The position numbers and the translations under genes are program-made. Shown here in pieces: positions 6,324-15,605 of a DNA stretch of 64,000 nt (position 1 is its first letter; each line of letters opens with the position of its first letter). This DNA comes from UBA10649 sp963700255 (GTDB lineage: Bacteria > Actinomycetota > Actinomycetes > S36-B12), in contig CAVOWW010000021.1 of NCBI GenBank assembly GCA_963700255.1, positions 1 to 64,000 of the forward strand. Direction: 5' to 3'. Below the pieces are notes generated by a model that searched no databases, was not told the DNA's origin, and saw only the letters and a program-made list of their open reading frames with translations.

Positions 6324-8863
6324 GACGTCACCACGGTGTCATCTGTCCTTGTTCCTGACGTCACCACGGTGTGGCCCTCGCCGACCATCTCGAGGAACAC
6401 CTCCTCGAGACCACGTCCGCCGTGCCCGGCGAGCAGCTCGGCCACGGTGCCGCTGGCGATGACGCGCCCCCGGCTCATCACGACGACGTGGCTGCAGGTC
6501 TGCTCGACCTCGCTCAGCAGGTGCGAGGAGACGATGACGGTGCGGCCGTCACGCGCGTAGTCCTGGACCACCTGCCGCATCTCCTTGATCTGCGGCGGGT
6601 CGAGGCCGTTCGTGGGCTCGTCGAGGAGGAGCAGGTCAGGCATGCCGAGCATGGCCTGGGCGATGCCCAGCCGCTGGCGCATCCCCTGGCTGTAGGTCCG
6701 GACCCGGCGGTCGATGGCGCCGCCCAGCCCGGCGATCTCGAGGACCTCGTCGAAGCGGGGGTCGATGCCGGTGCGGCCACTGGCCCGCCAGAAGAGGTCG
6801 AGGTTCTGCCGGCCGGTGAGGTGCGGAAGGAGGCCGGGGCCCTCGACGAAGCAGCCGACCCGTGCGAGGGCCGCGGACCCGGGATGGACCTGCTGGCCGA
6901 ACACGCGGGCCTCGCCGGCGCTGGGGGCGATGAGGCCCATGATCATCCGCATGGTCGTGCTCTTGCCCGCGCCGTTGGGCCCGAGCAGGCCCAGGACGAC
7001 TCCGGGGGGCACGGTGAATCCGACGCCGTCGACCGCCGTCACGCCGCCGGGGAACTGCTTGACGAGGCCCTCCACGACGACCGGGAACTCCGCGAGGTCC
7101 GGCCGCTGCTGGACTCCGCGGTACCGCGGCCGCGCCAGGGCGACCACGAGCCAAGCGAGCGCGGCGATGCCGAGCCCGCCGAGCGGCCATGCCCAGGCGG
7201 GCAGCCCGGTCGCGGCCGCAGTGGCGGCCACGGTGGGCAGGACCACGGTGGGCTCGGCGAGCGCCACGGTGTAGACGGCCGGCCCGTCCGGCATCCGGAA
7301 GGCCTGGTCCGTCGTGGACACCACGACCGCGAGTCGATCACCGGCCGCCGCCTCGGTGACGATCGCCGGCAGCTGCACGTCGATCACGGTGGGCACGGGT
7401 CCGACCCTGTCCAGCCGGATCGGCGAGACCAGCCCGTTGGGCAGGACCTGCCGGTCCTGGGTGCCGACGGTCCGCAGCGACGCGAACAGGGTCACGTCGG
7501 AGACCTCGACGTCCGCGGACACCGCCAGCCGGACCGTGGGGGCGCCGGCGATCTGCTGTGGGCCGGGGAGCGGCTCGGTGACGAACGTGGCCGCCTGGTT
7601 GGGCAGCGGCACCGCGACGAGGCTGCTGGCGAGCGCCGCCAGGCCGCCGACCCCGGGCAGCGACGTGATCGCCGCGGGCACGCCGCCCGCGGGCGCCAGC
7701 ACCTGCTGCGGAGGACCGGCCAGCGGGTACGTCGAGGAGGAGGTGCCGCTGATGCCCGGGTACGTCGGCGCGGTGAGCACCTGGACGGTGCCGCTGGCGC
7801 GGTCGCTCAGCGCCGAGCCCGAGACGAGCGACATCTCGAAGGTGGTCGGGACGTCGGCCCCGTCCGCGAGGTGGGCGGTGAACCAGGCCGCGGTCAGCGA
7901 GCGGAGCCGCTCGGTCTCGTCCACGCCGCCGTCGTGGCCGGCCGCGTGCCAGACCACCTTGAGCGGGGTGTCCGGGTTCGCCCGCGCGATCTGCTCGGCA
8001 GTGGCGTTCACCTGGGCGAGGGGGAACAGGGAGTCCGCCTGGCCGCCGCCGAGCAGGGTCGGCACGTCGATGCGGTCGGCGATGCTCCCGGGCGAGGAGC
8101 GGCGCATCAGCTCGGCGGCGTCGGCGGAGACGGTTCCCCGGGTGGCGGCCTCGGTGTACGCGTCGCACCACTGCGGCGAGAAGCGGCCGCACGTCGTCAC
8201 CGTGCCGTCGGCCGAGGTGAGCCCGGCACTGAAGAACAGCCCGGACCACAGCTGCTTGTAGACGCCGGTGGTGACGGGGGCAGCGCCGGAGGAGGCCGAC
8301 GGGAGGATGGACTGGCCGAACAGCGAGCCCTGCAGGTCGTTCCAGGTGATGTCCGCCGCCACGGCGTCGACGCGGTCGTCGTAGCCGGCCGCGAGGAGGG
8401 CGAGCGCGCCGCCGTACGAGCCGCCGGCGACGCCCACCCGCGGGTCGCCAGGCGCATCGGACACCACTTCGGGACGATCGGCCAGGAAGTCGACGATGCT
8501 GGCGGCGTCGGCGACCTCGAACTCGGGGGAGTTCATGGAGATGAGGCCGGTGGAGGTGCCGAACCCGCGCGCGGAGTAGGCGAGGACGACGAACCCCTGC
8601 TCGGTGAGGTACTCCGCCTCCTCCGCTACCGAGTCCTTGCTGCCGCCGAAGCCATGCGCCAGCACGACGGCGGGCGCGGGCAGGCGGCTGGGCAGATGGA
8701 GGGTCGCGTCGAGCGAGACCGGGGTCGGATCGTCAGCCGAGAACGGTCCACCGGGGATCCGCAGGTCCTCGCCGGCGGCGGCCGCCGGGGCGGCCGCCCC
8801 GAGACCCATCCCCGCGAGGAGGACGAGGGCGGCGGTGCTGCATCGCCACGCCGCTCGCCGCAT
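6320..8863 (-). CDS. exported alpha/beta hydrolase fused to ABC transporter ATPase
   Basis: This 847-residue protein joins two normally separate activities. Residues 1-31 are a signal peptide. Residues 45-335 are an S15/CocE-like alpha/beta hydrolase with nucleophile Ser149 in GGSYGG, likely acid Asp277 in GGQADSLFPL and likely His310 in HAAGHDGG. Residues 340-540 are a beta-rich region as in S15-type C-terminal domains. Residues 558-577 are one membrane helix. Residues 595-830 are an ABC ATPase with Walker A GPNGAGKST at 628, signature YSQGMRQRL at 724, Walker B LLLLDEP at 744 and H-loop His781. Topology is consistent with hydrolase outside and ATPase inside. It is coupled to the downstream permease. 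Esterase or peptidase activity linked to export is inference. Confidence 0.9.
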   Translation of the reverse strand: MRRAAWRCSTAALVLLAGMGLGAAAPAAAAGEDLRIPGGPFSADDPTPVSLDATLHLPSRLPAPAVVLAHGFGGSKDSVAEEAEYLTEQGFVVLAYSARGFGTSTGLISMNSPEFEVADAASIVDFLADRPEVVSDAPGDPRVGVAGGSYGGALALLAAGYDDRVDAVAADITWNDLQGSLFGQSILPSASSGAAPVTTGVYKQLWSGLFFSAGLTSADGTVTTCGRFSPQWCDAYTEAATRGTVSADAAELMRRSSPGSIADRIDVPTLLGGGQADSLFPLAQVNATAEQIARANPDTPLKVVWHAAGHDGGVDETERLRSLTAAWFTAHLADGADVPTTFEMSLVSGSALSDRASGTVQVLTAPTYPGISGTSSSTYPLAGPPQQVLAPAGGVPAAITSLPGVGGLAALASSLVAVPLPNQAATFVTEPLPGPQQIAGAPTVRLAVSADVEVSDVTLFASLRTVGTQDRQVLPNGLVSPIRLDRVGPVPTVIDVQLPAIVTEAAAGDRLAVVVSTTDQAFRMPDGPAVYTVALAEPTVVLPTVAATAAATGLPAWAWPLGGLGIAALAWLVVALARPRYRGVQQRPDLAEFPVVVEGLVKQFPGGVTAVDGVGFTVPPGVVLGLLGPNGAGKSTTMRMIMGLIAPSAGEARVFGQQVHPGSAALARVGCFVEGPGLLPHLTGRQNLDLFWRASGRTGIDPRFDEVLEIAGLGGAIDRRVRTYSQGMRQRLGIAQAMLGMPDLLLLDEPTNGLDPPQIKEMRQVVQDYARDGRTVIVSSHLLSEVEQTCSHVVVMSRGRVIASGTVAELLAGHGGRGLEEVFLEMVGEGHTVVTSGTRTDDTVVTS
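6323..6372. repeat. 17-bp direct repeat at the hydrolase-ATPase/permease junction
   Basis: The sequence TGACGTCACCACGGTGT occurs at 6323-6339 and again at 6356-6372, 33 bases apart. In the fusion gene this is an in-frame 11-codon duplication that places TVVTS twice at the extreme C-terminus. The first copy also holds the permease start codon. It looks like a short tandem duplication that lengthened the C-terminal tail. Confidence 0.85.
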
Positions 8864-8872
8864 TCCGCCACC

Positions 8873-9796
8873 CTACGTCGGGGTCCCGGATCCTGCCTCC
8901 TGCCGGGGCTCGGCCGGGGTGCCCGGCGCGCTGCGCGGGTGATGGCGCCTGGCCTGCCGGACGATGACGATCGTCACGGGGATCGCGATCACGGCGAGGA
9001 CGAGCAGGAACGGCAGGAAGAAGCCGACCGCGGTGACGGCGACCATGATGAGGGACAGGAACGCAGCCCAGCCGCTCTGCAGCCCGGAGAGGAATCCGGG
9101 GGCGTCCACGTCGGTGATCTCCGTGACGGGGGACAGCGTCACCGTGATGGTCGACATCGCGACCTGGTCGCCGAGCCACGTCCGCTGGGCGGTGAGCGCG
9201 TCGAGCTCGGCCTGCCGCTGGGACAGCTGGGCCTCGATCACGAGCAGGTCCTCGATCCGGCTGGCCTCGGCCAGGAGCTGCGTCAGCCGGTCGATGCTCG
9301 TCTGCAGCGCCTTGATCCGCGCATCGAGGTCCACGACCTGCGTGGTGACGTCCTGCGCGTTCACGTTGATGGAGGTCACGGTCCCGAGCGCGGACACGTC
9401 GGCGATGAACGCGTCGAGGTCTGCTGCGGGAATCTGTGCGGTGATGGTGGAGTACGTCATGTCGCCGCTGCTCTGGGTGTCCTCGGACGAGACGAGCCCG
9501 TTGCGCTTCTTGATGAGGGCATGGACGTCGAACGCGCTCTTCGCCACGTCATCGACCTGCATCGAGACGTACCCGGTCCTGATGACCTGGCGCTCGGTGG
9601 TGACTGACGGGGTGGTCGCCGCCTTCCCGTCGGCCGGCATGCCCTCGGCAGCGGGCATCTCCTCCGTGACCATCATGTCGTTGGAGACGCCGGGCGCACC
9701 GCCCTCGACTGCGGTGTCCGTGCCGGACGTGGCGCTGCAGCCGGCCAGCAGGAATGCTGTCGCCAATGCCGCGGCCAGTGCTGTGCGTGCTCGCAT
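8873..9796 (-). CDS. DUF4349 lipoprotein
   Basis: This 307-residue protein has a signal peptide ending in lipobox LLAGC (Cys20) and an acidic Met/Gly-rich linker. The DUF4349 core covers roughly residues 65-270, with QVIRTGYVSMQVDDV at its start, a long coiled coil around residues 155-200 (LDARIKALQTSIDRLTQLL), and a hydrophobic hairpin at 235-285 that anchors the C-terminus in the membrane. It ends in a basic Pro-rich tail. DUF4349 proteins are exported and membrane-linked but their role is unknown. The gene lies 9 bp upstream of the hydrolase-ATPase fusion on the same strand, so it probably belongs to that export system. Confidence 0.88.
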   Translation of the reverse strand: MRARTALAAALATAFLLAGCSATSGTDTAVEGGAPGVSNDMMVTEEMPAAEGMPADGKAATTPSVTTERQVIRTGYVSMQVDDVAKSAFDVHALIKKRNGLVSSEDTQSSGDMTYSTITAQIPAADLDAFIADVSALGTVTSINVNAQDVTTQVVDLDARIKALQTSIDRLTQLLAEASRIEDLLVIEAQLSQRQAELDALTAQRTWLGDQVAMSTITVTLSPVTEITDVDAPGFLSGLQSGWAAFLSLIMVAVTAVGFFLPFLLVLAVIAIPVTIVIVRQARRHHPRSAPGTPAEPRQEAGSGTPT

Positions 9797-9905
9797 GGTC
9801 TCCTCCTCCTCGGGTGCCTGCTATCTCGATGGACGTGGCCTCCGAGTATGGCGTTCCGTCCGATTGCAACGATTTGGTGTCGGCCGGGTCGGTAGGTTTG
9901 CCGGT

Positions 9906-10508
9906 GTGGAGTCGTCCCCGGCGGTCGTGCTCACACGTCGTTATGCGGATGCGGTGGCCTATGCGTGCGAGGCCCACGCACGGCAGGCACGCAAGGGCAC
10001 GCGTGTTCCCTACGCCGCGCACCTGATCGGTGTCTCCTCGCTCGTCCTGGAGGCGGGTGGGGACGAGGACCTCGCGATCGCCGCGCTGCTCCACGATGCA
10101 GCCGAGGACCACGGCGGCGAGGACCGGCTTGCCGACATCGATCGGCGGTTCGGCGCGCGGGTGGCTCGGATCGTGCGGACCTGCTCGGACTCCCTCGAGC
10201 CCGAGGGCACCGAGAAGGACGGCTGGGAGACGCGCAAGCGGCATCACCTGGCCCGGCTCGCAGAGGCCTCGGACGACACCCTGCTCGTGTGGATGGCCGA
10301 CAAGGTGCACAACGGCCGCGCCATCGTCACCGACCTCGAGGCGCACGGGCCCGAGGCCCTCTCCCGCTTCCACGCTCCACCCGACCGGATCCTCTGGTAC
10401 TACGAGACCAACCTCGAGCTCGCCGAACGACGCCGGGTGCCCGAGGCGCTCCTCATCCCGCTGCGCGACGCCGTCGCCAGGCAGCGGGCGTGGTTCTCCT
10501 CGGACTGA
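9906..10508 (+). CDS. HD-domain hydrolase, (p)ppGpp-hydrolase-like
   Basis: This is a 200-residue protein from GTG 9906. It has an HD domain: AHLIGVSSLV supplies the first His, ALLHDAAEDH is the HD pair in the form seen in SpoT/Mesh1 hydrolases, and LLVWMADKVHNGRAIV corresponds to the distal Asp helix (VKLADRLHN in SpoT). Size matches stand-alone small alarmone hydrolase-like proteins, which lack synthetase, TGS and ACT domains. A role in removing a nucleotide alarmone is therefore plausible but not proven. The gene is divergent from the DUF4349 gene, with 109 bp between them. The frame stays open far upstream, but the conserved part begins here. Confidence 0.82.
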   Translation: MESSPAVVLTRRYADAVAYACEAHARQARKGTRVPYAAHLIGVSSLVLEAGGDEDLAIAALLHDAAEDHGGEDRLADIDRRFGARVARIVRTCSDSLEPEGTEKDGWETRKRHHLARLAEASDDTLLVWMADKVHNGRAIVTDLEAHGPEALSRFHAPPDRILWYYETNLELAERRRVPEALLIPLRDAVARQRAWFSSD

Positions 10509-10511
10509 AGG

Positions 10512-11537
10512 TCAGCGGAAGGGGAACCGGGACCACTCCCGGCGGCCGCCGCGCAGCTCGCCGCCGTCGATGAAGCGGACAACGGTCTCGGTCCCGACCG
10601 CCCGGAAGGCTCCGAAGGTCAGGAACGGATCGCCCCACCTGGTCCCGTCGACGGTGACCTCGCCCGTGAGCAGGTCGGCGAAGGGCGCGTGCCCGTCCAG
10701 CCCGCGCTGGAGCGTCGCGAGCCGTTCGGCTGATGACCGGGCCGGCCCGCGGCCGGCCGGATCCCCGGCCAGCGGGTGGTTGGTGTGCGCGATCGCTGAG
10801 GCCCCGGGCTCGGTCACGCGGCGAACGCCGGCGGCGTCGGCCTCGAACGTCGCCATCCCGTCAGGTGCGGCGACCGTGTACGCCTGCCCGGCGGCGTGCG
10901 GCACGGAGGTGAGGAACGACTCGGCGGCCGTCAGCGTGGAGAGGGTCAGCAGGTGCCGGGTGATGAAGGCGACCCCGAGGCCCTCCTCCTGCGCCGGTGC
11001 GCGCGTCAGCGCGTTCACGGCCACCCCCAGCCCCGCCTCGTTCGCCCCGCACAGTCCGATCGATCCGGGGTAGGCGAGGGCCAGTGCGGTGGGTGCGTGG
11101 TCGGCACCGATCCGCAGGGCACCGGACCGGCCCTGGGCCCAGGCCGGCAGGTCCATCGTCTGGCCGATCTCGGTGGTCGGCGCGGACCCGGGAGGTCCGG
11201 CCCGTCCGGGCACCGTGCGCGCCACGACGGAGCAGCCCGGCGCCCGTGTCATGCCCCAGACCTCGTCGAGGAAGGTGAGCAGCAGCACGTCGTCGAGGGG
11301 GACGCGGCTGCCGCCGGCGATGGCCGTCACCTCGGCCCACAGGTCGGGAGTCAGGTCGGCCGCGACGGTGACGAGCGGACTCGTCGCGAGGCGCTGGCCC
11401 AGCTGACCGGGGGGATGGCCGGCGGCTGCGAGGTGGGTCTTCAGCGCGGTCGCGGCGTCCGCGATGCCGGCGGCGTGCGCGCGCCCGTGGTCGAGGCCGC
11501 GCTGCAGCCCCGTGCCGGCGATGGTCGTGACGCGCAC
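10512..11537 (-). CDS. C45 family acyltransferase/peptidase-like (Ntn hydrolase)
   Basis: This 341-residue protein resembles acyl-CoA:6-aminopenicillanate acyltransferase-like C45 proteins. APGCSVVA near residues 99-106 contains the expected autoprocessing nucleophile Cys, TEIGQTMD matches the GQ(T/N)xD motif, and the GSIGLCGANEAGLGVAVNAL stretch gives the conserved Gly/Asn segment. N-terminal helices with a RGLDHGRAHAAGI segment match the family's start. These enzymes self-cleave before Cys to expose it. The physiological substrate in actinobacteria is mostly unknown. The gene is convergent with the HD hydrolase, only 3 bp apart. Confidence 0.82.
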   Translation of the reverse strand: MRVTTIAGTGLQRGLDHGRAHAAGIADAATALKTHLAAAGHPPGQLGQRLATSPLVTVAADLTPDLWAEVTAIAGGSRVPLDDVLLLTFLDEVWGMTRAPGCSVVARTVPGRAGPPGSAPTTEIGQTMDLPAWAQGRSGALRIGADHAPTALALAYPGSIGLCGANEAGLGVAVNALTRAPAQEEGLGVAFITRHLLTLSTLTAAESFLTSVPHAAGQAYTVAAPDGMATFEADAAGVRRVTEPGASAIAHTNHPLAGDPAGRGPARSSAERLATLQRGLDGHAPFADLLTGEVTVDGTRWGDPFLTFGAFRAVGTETVVRFIDGGELRGGRREWSRFPFR

Positions 11538-11567
11538 GTTCTCAGGATACGAGCGTGCGGGCCCGGA

Positions 11568-13707
11568 TCACAGATGCACAAGGTGGAGCGTCTGCGTCGC
11601 CCGCGTGCATGCGACGTACACGTCCGACCCCCGGCGGGCCTGCCCCGCGATGTCATCGGGGGCCACCACGAAGACGTGGTCGAACTCCAGGCCCTTGGCG
11701 TCCCGGGCGGTGAGCACCGCGATCGGGGAGTCGATCGCGTCGTCACCCGTGCCGAACCGCTCGTCCGTCCCGGCCAGCAGGTCCATCAGGTCGCCCGCCC
11801 GGTCATCGGGGACGATGACGCCGATGCGGCCCGAGTCGGGGTCGTAGCGCTCGAGGACGACAGCCGCCAGCTGATCGGCCGTGCAGGACACGTGCTCGGT
11901 GGGGGCGCCTTCACGGATCGGCTGCAGGTCGGGCGCCGAGCCGCCTGCGCGGGTGAGCAGGGCGGTGGCGGTGTCCGCCGTCTGACGCGTGATGCGGTAG
12001 GTCACCGTGAGGGTGTGCAGGTCGACACGGTCGCCCGCCCACGACAGCGCCTCGTCCCAGTCGCGGGCACCTGCGGGGTGCGTCGTCTGCTGGAGGTCGC
12101 CGACCACCGTCATCGATCGTCGGGAGCACCGACGCGACAGCGCGTGCCAGGCCATGCGGGACAGCTCCTGAGCCTCGTCCACGACGACGTGACCGTAGAT
12201 CCAGGTGCGATCGGCCATGGCCCGCTCGGCGACCGTGGTGGACAGCCGCGCCTCGGCGAACGGGTCGTGAGCAGCGAGCTCGGCGTAGTCGTCGTCGGCA
12301 CGCGGCGTCGCACGGACCGGGACGGGCAGCACCCCCAGGCGCTCGGCGGCCTCGTCGAGCAGCGGCACGTCGTCCACGGTCCAGGGCGCACCCGCCGGCC
12401 GGAGGATGGCTCGCTGCTGCTCGGCCGAGAGCAGTCCGGCGGCTGCCGCCGCCAGCGTCGCCGGATCGGACAGGAGCCCACTCCACGAGCCGTTCCGGGG
12501 TCGTCGGCAGCCACATGAGATTGAGCGTCCGCCGGACCTCTGTGTCCTCGACGAGGTCGGACAGGCGCGCCTGCCGCACGTCGGGGTCGATCGGGTCCTC
12601 CCCGAGCGAGCGGGCCCGGTTGCGCGACAGTGCGTCGAGCACGCGACGCAGGAACGGCTCCCGGTTGGCGTGGAACGTGCCGTTGCGGGGGACACCGCGG
12701 CGCGCGTCGGCCAGCTGGGCCGCGGTGACGGCGACCGGCGCGCCGTCCTGCAGCCGGATGGTGACGTCGTGCTCGGGCACCCGGATGCGCAGGCGAACCG
12801 CGTTCGCGATGACGCGCACCATCACGAGGTCGCCCTTGACGGCTGCTGCGGCGGCGGTGTCCGGGAGGTTCGTCGAGACGGCGGGGTAGAGCTGGCCGGG
12901 AGTGAGGAGCACGACGTCGGTCTCGCCGAGGCTCGGCAGGACCTGGTCGATGTAGCGAAGGAAGGCGGTCGACGGTCCGATGACGAGGACGCCGTCCTTC
13001 GCCAGGCGGTCCCGGTAGGTGTAGAGCAGCCAGGCGGCGCGGTGCAGTGCGACGACGGTCTTGCCCGTGCCGGGACCGCCCTGCACGACGGTCACCTGGT
13101 TCATCGGGCTGCGGACGATGCGGTCCTGATCGGCGGCGATCGTCGCGATGATGTCGCCCATGCGGCCCTCGCGCGGTGCCTCGACCGCGAGTGCCGCGGC
13201 ATCGGTGCTCAGCGCCGTGGGGTCGGCGAGGTCCTCGTCCTCGATGTGGGTCACCGCGCGGCCCTTGGTGATGATGCGCCGACGCCGAACCAGACCCATC
13301 GGCTCCACCGTCGTCGCCTGGTAGAAGCCCGCCGCGTTGGGCGCGCGCCAGTCGAGCAGGACGGGCTCCCCGTCGTCGTCACGCAGTCCGATGCGGCCGA
13401 TGTGCTGGATGCGGCCGTCGGAGTGGTCGACGCGGCCGAAGCACAGGCGATGCTCCGCAGCCGTGGCGCTCGCGAGCTGCTGGGCGAGGTTGTCGTAGAG
13501 GGCCTGCTTCTCGAGCAGGTCCTGTCCGGTGCCGGTGCCCGGCGAGCGGCTGATGTCGTCCATCCGCGTGCGCACGTGGTCGAGGAACACGGCCAGCTGG
13601 GCATAGGCGGAGTCGACGAAGGCCTGCTCCTCCAGGACGCCGTCCACTCGTTGCTCCCTCCCACCGCGAATCGCGGCCTTCGAGTCTGCCACGCCGCCGT
13701 TGTCCAC
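11568..13707 (-). CDS. HelD-like UvrD/Rep-type helicase, frameshifted
   Basis: An N-terminal coiled-coil region (residues 24-90, EEQAFVDSAYAQLAVFLDHV) precedes the Walker A VVQGGPGTGKTVVALHRAAW at about residue 210. The later part holds the DEAQELS Walker B box, GDLQQTTHP, and a C-terminal motif YVACTRATQTLHLV. This is the actinobacterial HelD/RNA-polymerase-recycling architecture. The N- and C-terminal parts lie in different frames, meeting near 12485-12495; dropping one base of a CCC run there restores ERLVEWLLSDPATLA. The span is one base longer than a multiple of three, giving about 712 residues if repaired. I read it as a probably intact gene with a sequence error. It is divergent from rmuC. 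Confidence 0.85.
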
Positions 13708-13822
13708 ATGCGCGCGGTCGGCTCTTCCGCGATGTCAGGGGTCGGCCGTAGCGTCGGGCCGTGCCCGTTCGGGGGAGTGGGCACGGCCCCCGGGTCGCTC
13801 CGGGGGGCACGGGGGAGCGCGG

Positions 13823-13859
13823 GATGTGCCGTCTCGAGTCACAGGAGAGGCGGCACATC
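13823..13859. promoter_or_regulatory. palindrome between divergent helicase and rmuC genes
   Basis: GATGTGCCG at 13823-13831 is the exact reverse complement of CGGCACATC at 13851-13859; an inner TCTC/GAGA pairing (13832-13835 with 13845-13848) shortens the loop. It sits about 50 bp before the rmuC start in a 200-bp divergent region that otherwise shows no gene. It could be an operator or a leader hairpin; there is no T-run to suggest a terminator. Confidence 0.5.
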
Positions 13860-13908
13860 TCGGCCCGGCGCGACGCGCGTTGTCAGACGCGGGCGGCATC
13901 ATCGGGGC

Positions 13909-15039
13909 ATGGACACCGTCACGATCGTGCCGCTGCTCGTGGGCGTCATCCTCGGCGTCGTCGTGGGGGCGCTCGTGGTCTGGGCCCTGCTGTCCCGCAC
14001 GGTGTCGGCGGAGCGTATCCGCGCGGCCCAGGCCGACGGAGCCCTCGCCACCCTGCGCGCGGACAACGAGTCCCTGCGCGCCCTGCAGGGCAGCGCGCGG
14101 TCGCTGGAGGACCTGCTGCAGCCGGTGCGCGACAGCCTGGACACCCTGCGGCGCGCCTCCGACCAGGCCGGCCGCGAGCGCACGGCGGCAGAGGCGACCA
14201 TCACCACCCAGATCACCGCCGTGCAGGAGCGCTACCAGTCGCTCGAGACGACGACGAGGCAGCTCGCCGCCGCGCTGGCGCGCGGCCAGACCCGCGGTCA
14301 GTGGGGCGAGATGCAGCTCGAGGGCCTGCTCGAGCACGCCGGGCTGCTCGAGGGCACCCACTTCGTTCGCCAGGACAGCCGGGCCGGCGACGAGGGATCC
14401 ACCCGCCCCGACCTGGTGGTGCGGCTGCCGGGGGGTGGCGAGATCCTCGTCGACGCCAAGTTCCCGTTCGACGCCTACTGGCTGGCGATCAGCGCGGAGG
14501 ATCCTGCCCAGCGGGACGAGCTGATGCGCAAGCACGCCGCCGACGTGCTGCTGCGGGTCCGCGAGCTGTCCGGCAAGCGCTACTCGGACTCGTCGGCGAG
14601 CCCCGACTTCGTCGTCATGTTCCTGCCGCTCGAGTCACTCCTGTCCGCGTCGCTCGAGGCCGACGGCCTGCTGCTGGAGAAGGCGTTCGACCGACGCGTC
14701 GTGCTGGCCACGCCGACCACGATGCTCGCGCTGCTCCGCACGGTGGGATTCGGGTACCAGCGCAAGCTGATGGCCGACAACGCCGAGGAGATCAGGCGCG
14801 TCGGGGCCGAGATGCTGTCGCGCCTGGGCATCCTCGTGGAGCATCTCGAGGGGATGCGGCGCGGTCTCGACCAGGCGGTGCGCGGGTACAACGCCTTCGT
14901 GGGGTCCTTCGACAGCCAGGCCATGCGCCAGGCCCGACGGATGGCCGACCTCGGCGTAGAGTCCACCCGCGCTCTCGAGGCGCCCGCGCAGCTCGACGTG
15001 ACCCTGCGCGAGTCCGATCCGCGCGTCCTTCGGGGGTAG
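13909..15039 (+). CDS. rmuC: DNA recombination protein RmuC
   Basis: This 376-residue protein starts with one membrane helix (residues 5-27), continues with a long coiled coil (30-125), and then has the RmuC nuclease-like domain: GQWGEMQLEGLLEHAGL, RPDLVVRLPGGGEILVDAKFP and FVVMFLPLESLLSASLEAD. The PD...DAK arrangement fits a PD-(D/E)xK fold. RmuC is a membrane-tethered factor thought to limit rearrangement at inverted repeats; its biochemistry is not settled. ATG 13909 gives the TM helix at the usual place, whereas the frame upstream overlaps the divergent helicase gene. The next gene (TspO-like) follows after 2 bp and may be co-transcribed. Confidence 0.92.
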   Translation: MDTVTIVPLLVGVILGVVVGALVVWALLSRTVSAERIRAAQADGALATLRADNESLRALQGSARSLEDLLQPVRDSLDTLRRASDQAGRERTAAEATITTQITAVQERYQSLETTTRQLAAALARGQTRGQWGEMQLEGLLEHAGLLEGTHFVRQDSRAGDEGSTRPDLVVRLPGGGEILVDAKFPFDAYWLAISAEDPAQRDELMRKHAADVLLRVRELSGKRYSDSSASPDFVVMFLPLESLLSASLEADGLLLEKAFDRRVVLATPTTMLALLRTVGFGYQRKLMADNAEEIRRVGAEMLSRLGILVEHLEGMRRGLDQAVRGYNAFVGSFDSQAMRQARRMADLGVESTRALEAPAQLDVTLRESDPRVLRG

Positions 15040-15041
15040 CC

Positions 15042-15515
15042 ATGGCATTCGGGCGAATCGCTGCCGCCGTGGTGGCCGTCGGCCTCGTGGCGCTGTACGC
15101 CATCGGGTCCGGGCGATGGGTCTCCACCGGGACCTCGTGGTACCAGTCGCTCGAGCAGCCGGCCTGGCAGCCCCCCGGGGCCGTGTTCGGGCTGGCATGG
15201 ACCTACAACTTCATCGCGCTGGGGGTGGTCGGCGTGGCCATGTCGCTGATGGCGCCGCCCGGCCGGGTGGCGACCTTCCTGGTCGCCCTGGGCGTGACCA
15301 TCGTGCTGGCCGTCGGCTGGGCGTACCTGTTCTACGTGCCGCACGCGCTGGTGCCGGCTGCCGTCGCACTGACGGCCTGCGCCCTCCTGACCCTGGTGCC
15401 GCTGGCCCTCGCCTTCGTCGAGCGGCCATGGCTGGGCTGGGTCCTGGTGCCGTACCAGGCGTGGCTGCTCATCGCCGCGTCGCTGTCGTGGGGATACGTC
15501 GCGCTGTCCCGCTGA
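15042..15515 (+). CDS. tspO: TspO/MBR family tryptophan-rich membrane protein
   Basis: This 157-residue protein has five membrane helices. The TspO signature is clear: WYQSLEQPAWQPPGAVFGLAWT near residues 31-52 (Trp and Pro-Pro before helix 2), and a final Trp-rich WLGWVLVPYQAWLLIAASLSW helix pair. TspO proteins bind porphyrins or related ligands in the membrane and take part in stress responses. The start ATG 15042 follows the rmuC stop by 2 bp. The next 90 bp (15516-15605) show no gene. Confidence 0.88.
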   Translation: MAFGRIAAAVVAVGLVALYAIGSGRWVSTGTSWYQSLEQPAWQPPGAVFGLAWTYNFIALGVVGVAMSLMAPPGRVATFLVALGVTIVLAVGWAYLFYVPHALVPAAVALTACALLTLVPLALAFVERPWLGWVLVPYQAWLLIAASLSWGYVALSR

Positions 15516-15605
15516 CGCGGGTCACGGCTCACTCGCTGCGACTCTGCAGCGCGGTGCATCAAACCGTGGTCGACGGTGACGACTGCTTCGATGCCGCACC
15601 CTCGG

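Noticed and set aside
6371..9607. 1078-codon forward frame opposite the hydrolase-ATPase and DUF4349 genes
   Set aside because: It is the antisense shadow of two well-supported genes, and its product is Gly/Arg/Asp-rich with no motif.
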